From Geobacteraceae bacterium (GTDB lineage Bacteria > Desulfobacterota > Desulfuromonadia > Geobacterales > Geobacteraceae): a stretch of 42,538 nucleotides of DNA. Position numbers and translations under genes: made by a program. The first letter of the stretch is position 1. The number at the start of each line of letters is the position of its first letter. Below the pieces are notes generated by a model. It ran no database searches and had not been told where the DNA came from. It was given only the letters and a program-made list of their open reading frames with translations. The DNA lies in assembly GCA_017861285.1 (NCBI GenBank), contig JAGFXO010000006.1, positions 1-42,538 of the forward strand, given 5' to 3'. Below, one piece after another: positions 1 to 8,336 of this stretch.

Positions 1-273
1 TCCCATGGAAAATGCCGAGGCATAGACCATTGATGGCGACCAATGCTGGGCAATGGCCGCTACTGCAAGAACCTTCATCGGTTCGATGGGCATGGGCAGA
101 CGGTAAATGATTCCGGTAGCGATATTGGCAATTCCCATCATAACCAGAAAACCGGCGGGGTTGAGACCACAAACAGTCATATAGCCGATAGCAAAAGGGA
201 TCAGGATGCCGAGGTCGCCCATTGATCCGGCAAGTTCCCGGCGACTGAACTCAAAGGACCTGATATTAACCAT
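1..273 (-). CDS. MOT1-family molybdate/sulfate transporter, N-terminal part (runs off the window)
   Basis: The minus-strand frame opens at ATG 273 and stays open to base 1, giving 91 residues without a stop. Residues 19-26 read GDLGILIP and residues 60-67 read PMPIEPMK. These match the two conserved motifs of the MOT1/SulP-like putative molybdate or sulfate transporters (GDLG..xP near the start, and P-M-P-x-x-P-M-K). Residues about 23-35 and 42-56 are hydrophobic and look like membrane helices. The start overlaps the stop of the upstream minus-strand gene by 8 bases, which suggests translational coupling. The family call is from motif recall. Whether the substrate is molybdate, tungstate or sulfate cannot be told from this fragment. 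Confidence 0.75.
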   Translation of the reverse strand, partial: MVNIRSFEFSRRELAGSMGDLGILIPFAIGYMTVCGLNPAGFLVMMGIANIATGIIYRLPMPIEPMKVLAVAAIAQHWSPSMVYASAFSMG

Positions 274-517
274 CAAGTTCGCCCTTTTCAGGAGCGGTTT
301 TTTGTTTCCTCCCTATGAATATATAAAGAATCGAACCGAGGGGGGGCAGCATGATGATGGTGAGCAGCCAAATGATTTTGTTGTATCCGGTAAATTCGTT
401 TCTGAGCAGATCGACCAGAGTCCAGATTACGAAGGCGATTGACAAAAGTATGACTGTGAAGATAATGATCAGCGGGACAAACAAAACAGTAAAATTATCT
501 GAATAAAAGAACGTCAC
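266..517 (-). CDS. Small two-helix membrane protein with PLDc_N-type domain
   Basis: An 83-residue protein with two strongly hydrophobic stretches (about residues 11-37 and 47-68) joined by a short loop containing a W-x-L-V-D-L-L segment, then a basic/acidic tail. This layout (helix, D-L-L-x-N-x-F, K-x-x-W, helix with P-P-L-G-x-x-x-Y, R-K) is that of the PLDc_N domain (phospholipase D nuclease N-terminal), common as stand-alone small inner-membrane proteins of unknown role. There is no catalytic HKD motif, so no enzyme activity should be assigned. Its stop overlaps the start of the transporter gene by 8 bases, so the two are probably co-transcribed. Confidence 0.7.
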   Translation of the reverse strand: MTFFYSDNFTVLFVPLIIIFTVILLSIAFVIWTLVDLLRNEFTGYNKIIWLLTIIMLPPLGSILYIFIGRKQKTAPEKGELDG

Positions 518-576
518 GACTGACCTCCCGGAGAAATTATCGCATGTATTCGGAAGTATACATCAAAACGGCTTTT

Positions 577-717
577 TCAACAGATGTCGCACTGTACAAA
601 TTTGAATTCGACCTCGGCATGATTCAATCTGCTCAATTCGTCCCTGGTAAGGTGTCTCCACACTGAAAACTGTTTGACCCGGTTGCATTTCGGACATCGG
701 TACATAATGATTTTCAT
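577..717 (-). CDS. 46-residue protein with paired CxxC motifs (zinc-ribbon-like)
   Basis: I place the start at ATG 717 because GAGGG lies five bases upstream. A longer in-frame version back to 843 has no comparable ribosome-binding site and reads as poor protein sequence. The product carries Cys8-x-x-Cys11 at the start and Cys43-x-x-Cys46 at the very end, a spacing that could hold one zinc or iron ion. The middle is a mixed basic/acidic helix-like stretch. No family is recognised. It may be a small metal-binding accessory protein. The two CxxC pairs and the good ribosome-binding site support reality; the small size keeps confidence moderate. Confidence 0.45.
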   Translation of the reverse strand: MKIIMYRCPKCNRVKQFSVWRHLTRDELSRLNHAEVEFKFVQCDIC

Positions 718-860
718 TGTTACCCTCGTGACTGTATGCGGGTTAGGGTGGATTCTGTATAGTATCCGCATATTCACCGTATTGCAAGGATGGAGTCGCA
801 AATCATATGGGCTACTGAATGGTAACAAAATTGCATCATACATAATATCTGCTAAAGTCT

Positions 861-881
861 CCCTTTCAATGGGTGAAAGGG
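861..881 (+). other. Short hairpin preceding a terminator-like hairpin
   Basis: CCCTTTCA (861-868) and TGAAAGGG (874-881) are perfect inverted repeats around a five-base loop. It stands directly before the terminator-like hairpin at 883-926. Tandem hairpins of this kind can belong to a leader or small RNA, but no known riboswitch consensus was recognised. Confidence 0.4.
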
Positions 882-882
882 T

Positions 883-926
883 AAAGGGATAGGTAGGATC
901 CTCCAGACCACCATCCCTTTTTTTTT
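883..926 (+). terminator. Terminator-like hairpin with T run, no clear parent gene
   Basis: AAAGGGAT (883-890) pairs with ATCCCTTT (913-920), with an inner GGT/ACC pairing possible, and a nine-base T run spans 918-926. The shape is that of a rho-independent terminator for plus-strand transcription. The genes to its left lie on the minus strand, so it would end an unannotated plus-strand or antisense transcript, or act as a leader terminator for the phosphorylase gene. Confidence 0.45.
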
Positions 927-1141
927 ACCTCATTTCGGTTGACGTGTGCAAAAAAATGTCAGTCTCAAACAGGAAGTTGCCCAGGTTGTGAAATTCACCT
1001 TTTCTGAAAGAAACAATCTGGCATTACTTGACAGTTTCCCGTGTAACGGTAACACGAATATGGTATGCTTTGAATCATATAATCGGATTTGATGCAGCTA
1101 TGGCATGTTGTTGGTCAAGAGAAATTTCTCCGGGGTACCAC

Positions 1142-2086
1142 ATGGAAGTTGACCCTTTTGTGACTGCCGATCTTCCTATTGTAAAGGGGAGGGTATATCA
1201 CCTTGACCTTGCTCCCGGGGAGATTGCCAGGAATATTATCATCGTCGGGGACCCTGACCGGGTACCATTTTTTGCAGACGAATTCATGGTCGAGTGTGAA
1301 GTCGACCGCTTTCATCGTGGATTTCGAACTATAACCGGGATTGCGAGGGAAACGGGCCAGCGTTTTTCCGTATTAACCTCGGGAATAGGTACCCCTTCGA
1401 TGGAAATCGTTCTCAATGAAATCTGCGCATTGAACGAGATCGATTTCAAAACCCGAAAGAGAAAAAAGCAATTCAAACCGCTGACGGTTATACGGATCGG
1501 CACTTCAGGCGGTTTGCAGCCCGAGACGGAACTCGGAACACTTGTCGTTACGGATTATGTTATCGGCCTGGATAATACAGGCCTTTTCTATGATGCACCC
1601 TGCCCCGACTCCTGCGGCAGGATACTTGAAGTGCGGGCGCGCGAGGCTCTTGCATCTGCAATTGACGTAAATGCGCGTTTCAAGGGAAGGGTTTTCCCCT
1701 ACGTTGCCAGAGCGCATCCAGAGGTGAGAATCGCTTTGGAAAAGGAGGCACTCCGCCTGGGTGTAGGGTGCAGGAAAGGGATTACAGTATCAAGCTCCGG
1801 GTTTTTCGCCAATGAAGGGAGAAAAGTATCCCGGATAGCCCCTACCGCGCCACAACTGGATGCTCTCCTTGCGGCGATGGATTCAGGCATTCCCGGCCTC
1901 AAGGTTGAGAATATTGAGATGGAATCGAGCATTCTGCTGCATTTCATGGGTGGCATAGGTTACAGGGCAGGGGTCATCTGTGCCGTTATCGACAAGCGGT
2001 GTGAAGGGTCATTCATGATGGATTATCAGGAAATAATGCTCGTTGCCGCACGTATTACGCTGAATGTGTTCAGGTCGCTCGAGTAA
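1142..2086 (+). CDS. Nucleoside phosphorylase (uridine phosphorylase/PNP family)
   Basis: This 314-residue protein belongs to the PNP/UDP phosphorylase superfamily, which cleaves nucleosides with phosphate to a base and ribose-1-phosphate in the cytosol. Visible signatures are GDPDR at 36-40 (phosphate loop), G-T-S-G-G at 120-124, and E-N-I-E-M-E at 256-261, where the M-E pair contacts the ribose. The start is placed at ATG 1142, where homologous-looking sequence begins. The frame is open back to 1028 and ATG 1100 is an alternative. The ribosome-binding site (GGGG) is weak. A basic insert K-T-R-K-R-K-K near 103-109 is unusual. The exact substrate (uridine, AMP-like or other) is not determinable. 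It appears monocistronic. Confidence 0.75.
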   Translation: MEVDPFVTADLPIVKGRVYHLDLAPGEIARNIIIVGDPDRVPFFADEFMVECEVDRFHRGFRTITGIARETGQRFSVLTSGIGTPSMEIVLNEICALNEIDFKTRKRKKQFKPLTVIRIGTSGGLQPETELGTLVVTDYVIGLDNTGLFYDAPCPDSCGRILEVRAREALASAIDVNARFKGRVFPYVARAHPEVRIALEKEALRLGVGCRKGITVSSSGFFANEGRKVSRIAPTAPQLDALLAAMDSGIPGLKVENIEMESSILLHFMGGIGYRAGVICAVIDKRCEGSFMMDYQEIMLVAARITLNVFRSLE

Positions 2087-2200
2087 ATCCCGTTCTTTTC
2101 CCAAATATCCGATGCGGAGACGGATTATCTGAATTTTCTCATCTGCAGTGCCGTTTATCGTCATTTTGTTTTCTGTCTGACAATAGTCGAGGTTCACGCG

Positions 2201-2989
2201 ATGAATGTTCAAAATGTTGCTGAAATTCAGAAATGGTTTTCCGACTATTGCAGAGGCTTTGACTCCGATGAGGAGGATTTTCGGAGAAACATGACCTTGA
2301 AGGAAGACCATACCTATCGCGTCCGCTCGAATACTTTCAAGATAGGGCAGGGAGAAGACCTGGCTCCAGAGGACATGCTAATTGCCGAGTCAATTTCCCT
2401 GCTGCACGATGTGGGAAGATTCGAACAGTATCGGCAGTTCAAAACATTCAGAGACAGTGTGTCGGTGAACCATGCTCAACTTGGTGCGAAAATCATAGAA
2501 GATCATGAGGTTCTCTCTTCCCTTTTACCACGGGAGAGATCGATCATTAACCGAGCCGTTGAATCCCATAATGCTTTTTCTGTTCCCGGGGATTTTTCGG
2601 AGGAGACGCAATTTTTCCTGAAACTGATCCGTGATGCCGATAAGCTTGATATTTGGCGGGTCTTTATCGAGTATTTCAGGCAACCGGCACACGAAAGGGC
2701 CTCCGCCGCAGGACTCGATCTCCCGGATAAACCGAAGTGTTCCCCTGGTGTTCTGGAACAGGTGGCAAACGGTGAAATGGTCCGGTTGTCCGCCGTGAAG
2801 ACCTTGAATGATTTCAAACTCATGCAGCTTGCCTGGGTATATGATCTCAATTTTTCGGCGTCTTTCGCCCTTCTTTTGGAGCGGCAATGCATTGAGGAAC
2901 TTGCTGAATCGCTCCCCGCAGAAAGCCTGGTCGTGAAGGCGGTAGAGGCGGTTCTTAGTTTTGCATACGGGAAGGTCCAAAAAGCTTGA
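2201..2989 (+). CDS. HD-domain metal-dependent phosphohydrolase
   Basis: A 262-residue protein with an HD-superfamily pattern: His37, the His69-Asp70 doublet in L-L-H-D-V-G, His91, His123 and Asp146 (D-A-D-K-L-D). These are the residues that bind one or two metal ions in HD phosphohydrolases such as nucleotidases and cyclic-nucleotide phosphodiesterases. The rest of the sequence is helical, as expected. There is no sensor or membrane segment, so it is probably a soluble stand-alone enzyme. Start ATG 2201 has GAGG about nine bases upstream. The gene converges on the minus-strand gene ending at 3029. The substrate is unknown. Confidence 0.75.
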   Translation: MNVQNVAEIQKWFSDYCRGFDSDEEDFRRNMTLKEDHTYRVRSNTFKIGQGEDLAPEDMLIAESISLLHDVGRFEQYRQFKTFRDSVSVNHAQLGAKIIEDHEVLSSLLPRERSIINRAVESHNAFSVPGDFSEETQFFLKLIRDADKLDIWRVFIEYFRQPAHERASAAGLDLPDKPKCSPGVLEQVANGEMVRLSAVKTLNDFKLMQLAWVYDLNFSASFALLLERQCIEELAESLPAESLVVKAVEAVLSFAYGKVQKA

Positions 2990-3028
2990 CCTCGGCTACG
3001 GCACCGGCAACAGAAACAAAAGGCTTTT

Positions 3029-3583
3029 CTATCCTTTGAATTGCATAATCTTTTCCAGACTGTCCAGCAGATATTTCTTTCCAGTTTCATTAAACAAGAT
3101 CATTTCATAGCTGCTTCCATTATTGTTTCTGGTTTCAGATTCAATCCCGAATTCTTGAGACCTGTCGCTCAAAATCGTCCTTGTTTTACCGTCTTCCAGG
3201 CTCTGTTCCTCCAGTATTCCCATTTTTTTCAGTTTTTTATTTATCTCCATACCGGTCAACTTTCTGCTCTTATCCAAATCGATGACGTCGTTTACGCATT
3301 TTGCGAACTGATTAATGCCGATCTTTCCCTTCGGCAGTTCAATTCTCTTCTTTTCCTCATCAGTAATGATAAAATCCGCATTCTTTTTTGAATACGATCG
3401 TAGATCTCCTTCAATCGCTTTTCCCAAAATCTCTTGAATAAAATTCAGGCATCTGATGATTCTTCCATCATGCAAGAAGCTGCTATCCTCGATCTGATCG
3501 TCATTCAATGGATTTATACCTTTGGAGATTTTGTCGATAGTTTCTTTTGCTTTGATAATTCTTTCTTTTTCAGGATTCATCAT
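3029..3583 (-). CDS. Uncharacterised protein with possible C-terminal winged-helix-like region
   Basis: A 184-residue, very Lys/Glu-rich soluble protein that I do not recognise with certainty. The N-terminal half has a helix followed by G-I-N-P-L-x-x-D-x-I, then a patch with R-I-I-R-C-L. A similar GINP...D...RCL arrangement recurs, as far as I recall, in uncharacterised bacterial proteins and at the ends of some DNA-processing proteins. The C-terminal half (about 110-184) has a helix-turn-helix-like layout (I-N-K-K-L-K-K-M-G-I-L) followed by strands, loosely like KilAC-type winged helices. The ribosome-binding site TGGAGG precedes the ATG ATG start, and a promoter-like pair lies upstream. Its AT-rich flanks suggest it may be accessory. 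Confidence 0.6.
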   Translation of the reverse strand: MMNPEKERIIKAKETIDKISKGINPLNDDQIEDSSFLHDGRIIRCLNFIQEILGKAIEGDLRSYSKKNADFIITDEEKKRIELPKGKIGINQFAKCVNDVIDLDKSRKLTGMEINKKLKKMGILEEQSLEDGKTRTILSDRSQEFGIESETRNNNGSSYEMILFNETGKKYLLDSLEKIMQFKG

Positions 3584-3646
3584 ATCACGCCTCCAGATAT
3601 CACCGTTGTCTGCAGAATTGGAAATAATTAATAAAAATAAGTGAAT

Positions 3647-3677
3647 ATTATGTAATATAAAAAAATAACATCGTCAA
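3647..3677 (-). promoter_or_regulatory. Probable sigma-70 promoter of the 184-residue hypothetical gene
   Basis: Read on the minus strand, TTGACG (3677-3672) is followed after 19 bases by CATAAT (3652-3647) in very AT-rich DNA. This is about 60 bases upstream of the ATG at 3583. The -35 box is good and the spacing is slightly long. Confidence 0.4.
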
Positions 3678-3925
3678 GAGAAAATTTTCACTCTCTGCCG
3701 ATTTTATGTTCTCTGGTGATAATATGGCTGTCGAATAGATTGCATCAGAGGTTGATTCGCTGAAGTTTTGAAGAACGGCGTCCGGAGGCTGGAAATACTT
3801 TATAGCAGTGGGAATACGCAGGGCTCTGTTTTTCCGAAAAAATTTTGATTTGGCTCTACTGTGGAAAATATACCCGTGAAATGAGTTCAAGCCAGAAGAT
3901 GAGCTGTATGAGCGCAAAAAATATG

Positions 3926-3954
3926 TAAAAAGGCGGGCTTAAAAACCCGCCTTT
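3926..3954 (-). terminator. Rho-independent terminator of eno
   Basis: On the minus strand, AGGCGGG and CCCGCCT arms enclose a TTTTTAAG-type loop and are followed by five T. It sits just downstream of the eno stop codon at 3982. Confidence 0.85.
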
Positions 3955-3981
3955 CGAGAAACGATCCACATTGAAAAGGGA

Positions 3982-5286
<1,305 letters not shown>

Positions 5287-5330
5287 TTACATTTAGAATT
5301 GCAGGCCGTCGGACCTGAAAAAAAAGAAAT

Positions 5331-5339
5331 TGTATACCA
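5331..5339 (-). promoter_or_regulatory. Probable extended -10 promoter of eno
   Basis: On the minus strand the sequence TGGTATACA fits the extended -10 consensus (TG-n-TATAAT type). It lies about 60 bases before the eno start codon. No strong -35 box was found, which is acceptable for extended -10 promoters. Confidence 0.4.
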
Positions 5340-5416
5340 CACTTTCAATAAAATGAAGATAAAATTAATTTTTCCATGCATGGTGCGAATAGGCCTCATG
5401 TTCCCAACTGTTTACG

Positions 5417-5446
5417 TTGACATCTGCAATAAATCGAAGCTATATT
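5417..5446 (+). promoter_or_regulatory. Sigma-70 promoter driving the pgpH operon
   Basis: TTGACA (5417-5422), an 18-base spacer and TATATT (5441-5446) form a near-consensus promoter. Transcription would begin near 5453, leaving a 5' leader of about 40-90 bases depending on which pgpH start is used. It is divergent from eno. Confidence 0.65.
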
Positions 5447-5540
5447 TAAACACTATACATTTATCCAATGGAAAGAATCTTTCGAGTATCCGGTGCCTTC
5501 AGGCATGGGAATCTTGGTACATAGGGGAAATAGCTGCTCA

Positions 5541-7943
5541 ATGCCTACTGATCAAGGCGATACGGAAAAAAAGGACAGAAAAAAACAGCTCCTTTCACGT
5601 GCAAGGGTTTTGTTTTATAGTTTTCTTGACAGACTAAACGACGGGAAAAACGAGAAGACCGTCCGCATCATCCTTCTATTCATCACTGCCTCGCTGCTGA
5701 CGCTGATGATCGTACCTGACCAGCATTTTGCAACCTCCCGGTTCAATGTGGGAGATATTGCTTCCACCGACATCAAAGCAACGCAGGGTTATCTCCTTGA
5801 AGACCGCCTGCTCACCGAAAAAAAACGTTCTGCTGCGATGGCTTCGGTTCCGTTCCTGTACAATTACTTTACGAACAGGGCTGAAGAGCTGACAACCCGT
5901 TTCGATAAAGTCTTTTCCTTGCTTTCACAGGCCAGGAACAATCAATTGCCGCAAAGCGAGAATCTGCTGAGAAAAATCTCCGAAGTGCTCGGTTGCAGCA
6001 TGTCGAATGCTGAACTGCAGGCACTGGAAGCGAGAAGTGACAGAGATGTCGTTCTTGGTGAAATAAGCAGGATTTACAGAGCTGTTTATGAGAATCACGT
6101 GGTTGCAGATAAGCGCTTGTTTTTCGCCGACAGGAGCCATGGAATCGTGGTTGTTGACTCTGATACCGGCGAAATAACGGATTTCTCCGATTCAATTTCT
6201 CCTACCATAGACGTTGCGGATGCAGGCAAGCTTGTGCGAAGAATGAGGCCGTTCGGCGGTGGAAATCGGCAGGATTCCGAAATTCTGACAGGGTTGCTCA
6301 TCAAGGTGCTGCAACCAAACATTGCTTTCGACCGGGATGCCACGGAGAGAAGAAAACATGAAGTCGGCGAATCCGTGCGGCCAGTTCTTTTCCAGGTAAA
6401 GCGTGGAGAAATGATAGTTCGTGAGGGAGAGAGAATATCTGATGAACAGGCTTTGAAACTGAACAGGATTTTTGAGGCACGCCAGGGAATCAGCAAATTT
6501 TTTTCGGGTATCGGAATTTTTGGACTTGTACTTGTCCTTCTCTATTTCCCCTATCGTTTTGGACGAAAAAACATCAGGAAATTCAACCCTTCGTCCAAAG
6601 ATCTCCTTCTTCTTGCCGTAGTTACCCTCATACTTTTTCTCATGCTGAAAACAGTTAGTACTGTATCGACTGCGATGGGAGCTATTTTCCCTCATATCGA
6701 TATAAATAATTATTTCTATATTTTTCCGTTTGCCGTTGCTCCGATGCTGGTCAGGATAATACTCAACTCCGAAGTTGCTCTGGTTTATTGTGCCGCAAGT
6801 GCACCCCTGCTCGGTATAATGTTCAATAACAGTTTGCCGGTGGGGATTTATGCAATGCTTGGGGGAGTCATCGGCGCTCATGGTGTGCGGCACTGCAAGG
6901 ACAGGGGGACGATTTACACAGCAGGTATGAAGGTAAGCGTGGTAAATCTGGCGATGGCGATACCTTTTGCCGTCCTGAACGACTCCATGCTTTCCATGCA
7001 AGTAGTCTACGTCATAATTTTTGCTTTTGTCGGGGGTATTTTAAACGCTCTGATCGTTTCTGGAATGATACCGGTAATTGAATCCCTTTTTCAGTATACA
7101 ACGGACATAAAACTGCTCGAATTATCGAGCCTCAATTCTCCCATATTGCGTGAGTTGATGATTCGTGCTCCGGGCACCTATCACCACAGTGTCATGGTCG
7201 GCAATCTCGTCGAAGCTGCCGCTGAGGCCATCAATGCAAATCCTCTACTGGCAAGGGTCGCCGCTTATTACCATGATATCGGCAAGGTGAACAAACCGCT
7301 CTATTTCATAGAAAATACGAAGGGCGGAGAAAATAAACACGATAAGCTGACCCCGAACATGAGTGCATTGATTCTTATATCCCATGTGAAAGAGGGTGTT
7401 GAACTGGCAAGGGACAAAAGGCTTGGACGCCCGATTATCGACATAATACGGCAGCACCACGGCACCGCACTCATCAAGTATTTTTACCAGAAGGCCAAAA
7501 CACATGAGATACCGGAGCCTGCTTCTCTGAATGAATTGGATTTCCGCTACCCCGGGCCGAAGCCCCAGACACGGGAAGCGGGCCTTGTCTTGTTGGCGGA
7601 TTGTGTCGAAGCAGCTTCAAAAACCCTCACGGATCCGACTCCTGCACGCATTCAGGGAATGGTGCAGAAAATAATCAATAATATATTCATTGACGGCCAA
7701 CTGGAGGAGTGTGAACTCTCCTTGAAAAGTCTTCACGAAATTGCGAAGAGCTTCAACAGAGTGCTTTCCGGCATCTACCATCAGAGGATAGATTACCCGG
7801 AACCCGTATATAAAGTGAACGAGAGGAAAAAGAACGTTGAAAGTACTGATAGAGAACAGGCAAAGGCGGCATCGGATACCGCTGCGAAAACTGAGAAGGG
7901 CAGCGGAGATGACCTTAAACGCCTTGGGATATCCCGGAAGTGA
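5541..7943 (+). CDS. pgpH: PgpH-type 7TM-HD membrane phosphohydrolase (cyclic-di-AMP phosphodiesterase family)
   Basis: About 800 residues with the classical order: a cytoplasmic basic start, one helix (about 41-58), a large extracytoplasmic domain (7TMR-HDED, about 60-310), a seven-helix membrane block (about 320-510), then a cytoplasmic HD domain. The HD residues are seen as His548 in Y-H-H-S and His578-Asp579 in Y-Y-H-D-I-G-K. PgpH homologues hydrolyse c-di-AMP, controlling turgor and wall stress. I use ATG 5541. GTG 5493 and ATG 5505 are in frame and possible, and none has a strong ribosome-binding site. The acidic, low-complexity tail overlaps ybeY by 107 bases. It heads an operon with ybeY; the phoH gene often found just upstream in other bacteria is not here. 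Confidence 0.88.
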   Translation: MPTDQGDTEKKDRKKQLLSRARVLFYSFLDRLNDGKNEKTVRIILLFITASLLTLMIVPDQHFATSRFNVGDIASTDIKATQGYLLEDRLLTEKKRSAAMASVPFLYNYFTNRAEELTTRFDKVFSLLSQARNNQLPQSENLLRKISEVLGCSMSNAELQALEARSDRDVVLGEISRIYRAVYENHVVADKRLFFADRSHGIVVVDSDTGEITDFSDSISPTIDVADAGKLVRRMRPFGGGNRQDSEILTGLLIKVLQPNIAFDRDATERRKHEVGESVRPVLFQVKRGEMIVREGERISDEQALKLNRIFEARQGISKFFSGIGIFGLVLVLLYFPYRFGRKNIRKFNPSSKDLLLLAVVTLILFLMLKTVSTVSTAMGAIFPHIDINNYFYIFPFAVAPMLVRIILNSEVALVYCAASAPLLGIMFNNSLPVGIYAMLGGVIGAHGVRHCKDRGTIYTAGMKVSVVNLAMAIPFAVLNDSMLSMQVVYVIIFAFVGGILNALIVSGMIPVIESLFQYTTDIKLLELSSLNSPILRELMIRAPGTYHHSVMVGNLVEAAAEAINANPLLARVAAYYHDIGKVNKPLYFIENTKGGENKHDKLTPNMSALILISHVKEGVELARDKRLGRPIIDIIRQHHGTALIKYFYQKAKTHEIPEPASLNELDFRYPGPKPQTREAGLVLLADCVEAASKTLTDPTPARIQGMVQKIINNIFIDGQLEECELSLKSLHEIAKSFNRVLSGIYHQRIDYPEPVYKVNERKKNVESTDREQAKAASDTAAKTEKGSGDDLKRLGISRK

Positions 7944-8289
7944 ACTGTCGGTATCGATTGTAGGCGATAGAAGCATGCGGAGGATAAACAGGGAATATCT
8001 TGGAAAGGACAGGCCGACGAATGTCATTTCCTTCGCCATGAGCGAAGGCGAATTCGGCGAACTGAATCCGGATATTCTTGGAGACGTGGTAATTTCCGCT
8101 GACACAACTCTGCGTGAAGCGGAGGCGGGAGGAATGGAATTTTTTACACGTCTTGTCTTCCTGCTTCTGCATGGTATCCTCCATCTGACGGGATATGATC
8201 ATGAACGGAGTGGAGAATCCGAAGCAAGGAGAATGGAAAAAAAGGAACTGGAGCTATTCGGAATGCTTCAGGAAGAAGAGCTGGTGTAA
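7837..8289 (+). CDS. ybeY: Endoribonuclease YbeY, 16S rRNA maturation and ribosome quality control
   Basis: A 150-residue protein with the YbeY hallmark H-G-x-x-H-L-x-G-Y-D-H (His112, His116, His122 bind zinc), preceded by R-P-T-N-V-I-S-F and L-G-D-V-V-I-S. YbeY processes the 3' end of 16S rRNA and helps remove defective ribosomes. The TTG start at 7837 is chosen because N-R-Q-R-x-H-R-I at the N-terminus matches the family and GAGAGGA lies upstream; the next in-frame ATG would delete the first strand. This start places its first 107 bases inside the end of pgpH in another reading frame. A strong terminator follows directly. Confidence 0.93.
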   Translation: MKVLIENRQRRHRIPLRKLRRAAEMTLNALGYPGSELSVSIVGDRSMRRINREYLGKDRPTNVISFAMSEGEFGELNPDILGDVVISADTTLREAEAGGMEFFTRLVFLLLHGILHLTGYDHERSGESEARRMEKKELELFGMLQEEELV

Positions 8290-8318
8290 GGGCGGGTTGT
8301 GAACCCGCCCATGTTTTT
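8290..8318 (+). terminator. Rho-independent terminator between ybeY and dgkA-PAP2
   Basis: GGGCGGGTT (8290-8298), a GTG loop and AACCCGCCC (8302-8310) form a perfect nine-pair stem, followed by six T at 8313-8318. It overlaps the last base of the ybeY stop codon. Only 18 bases separate the T run from the next start codon, so downstream expression must depend on read-through or on signals inside ybeY. Confidence 0.85.
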
Positions 8319-8336
8319 TCGAACTTTGGACTTTGT

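Larger units (their letters stand above)
718..1141. other. Intergenic region with hairpins, no gene recognised
   Basis: A stretch of 424 bases between the small CxxC gene (minus) and the phosphorylase (plus). It contains two hairpins at 861-881 and 883-920, followed by a run of nine T at 918-926. The promoter of the plus-strand phosphorylase should lie after 926. A TTGACA is visible at 1029-1034, but no convincing -10 box follows at normal spacing. The phosphorylase frame is open back to 1028, so some of this region could be coding if an upstream start is used. Confidence 0.5.
3584..3981. other. AT-rich intergenic region between hypothetical gene and eno terminator
   Basis: About 400 bases without a supported gene. 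The part near 3600-3680 is extremely AT-rich and holds a likely promoter for the minus-strand hypothetical gene. The part near 3926-3954 is the eno terminator. A minus-strand frame at 3648-3917 was considered and rejected. Nothing else was recognised. Confidence 0.6.

Noticed and set aside
577-843. Longer 88-residue version of the CxxC protein
   Set aside because: The upstream 42 residues look non-native and the internal ATG at 717 has a much better ribosome-binding site.
1029-1034. TTGACA as -35 box for the phosphorylase gene
   Set aside because: No acceptable -10 box lies 16-19 bases downstream; the best AT-rich hexamer is about 30 bases away.
3648-3917. Minus-strand 89-residue reading frame between the hypothetical gene and eno
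   Set aside because: It is Ser/Phe-rich without motifs, has no convincing ribosome-binding site and overlaps the promoter region of the neighbouring gene.
5453-5540. Possible riboswitch in the leader of pgpH
   Set aside because: No GEMM, ydaO-type or other known conserved core could be recognised and there is no terminator/antiterminator pair.
6192-7001. Long minus-strand frame opposite pgpH
   Set aside because: It is the antisense shadow of a well-supported gene and contains no recognisable domain.
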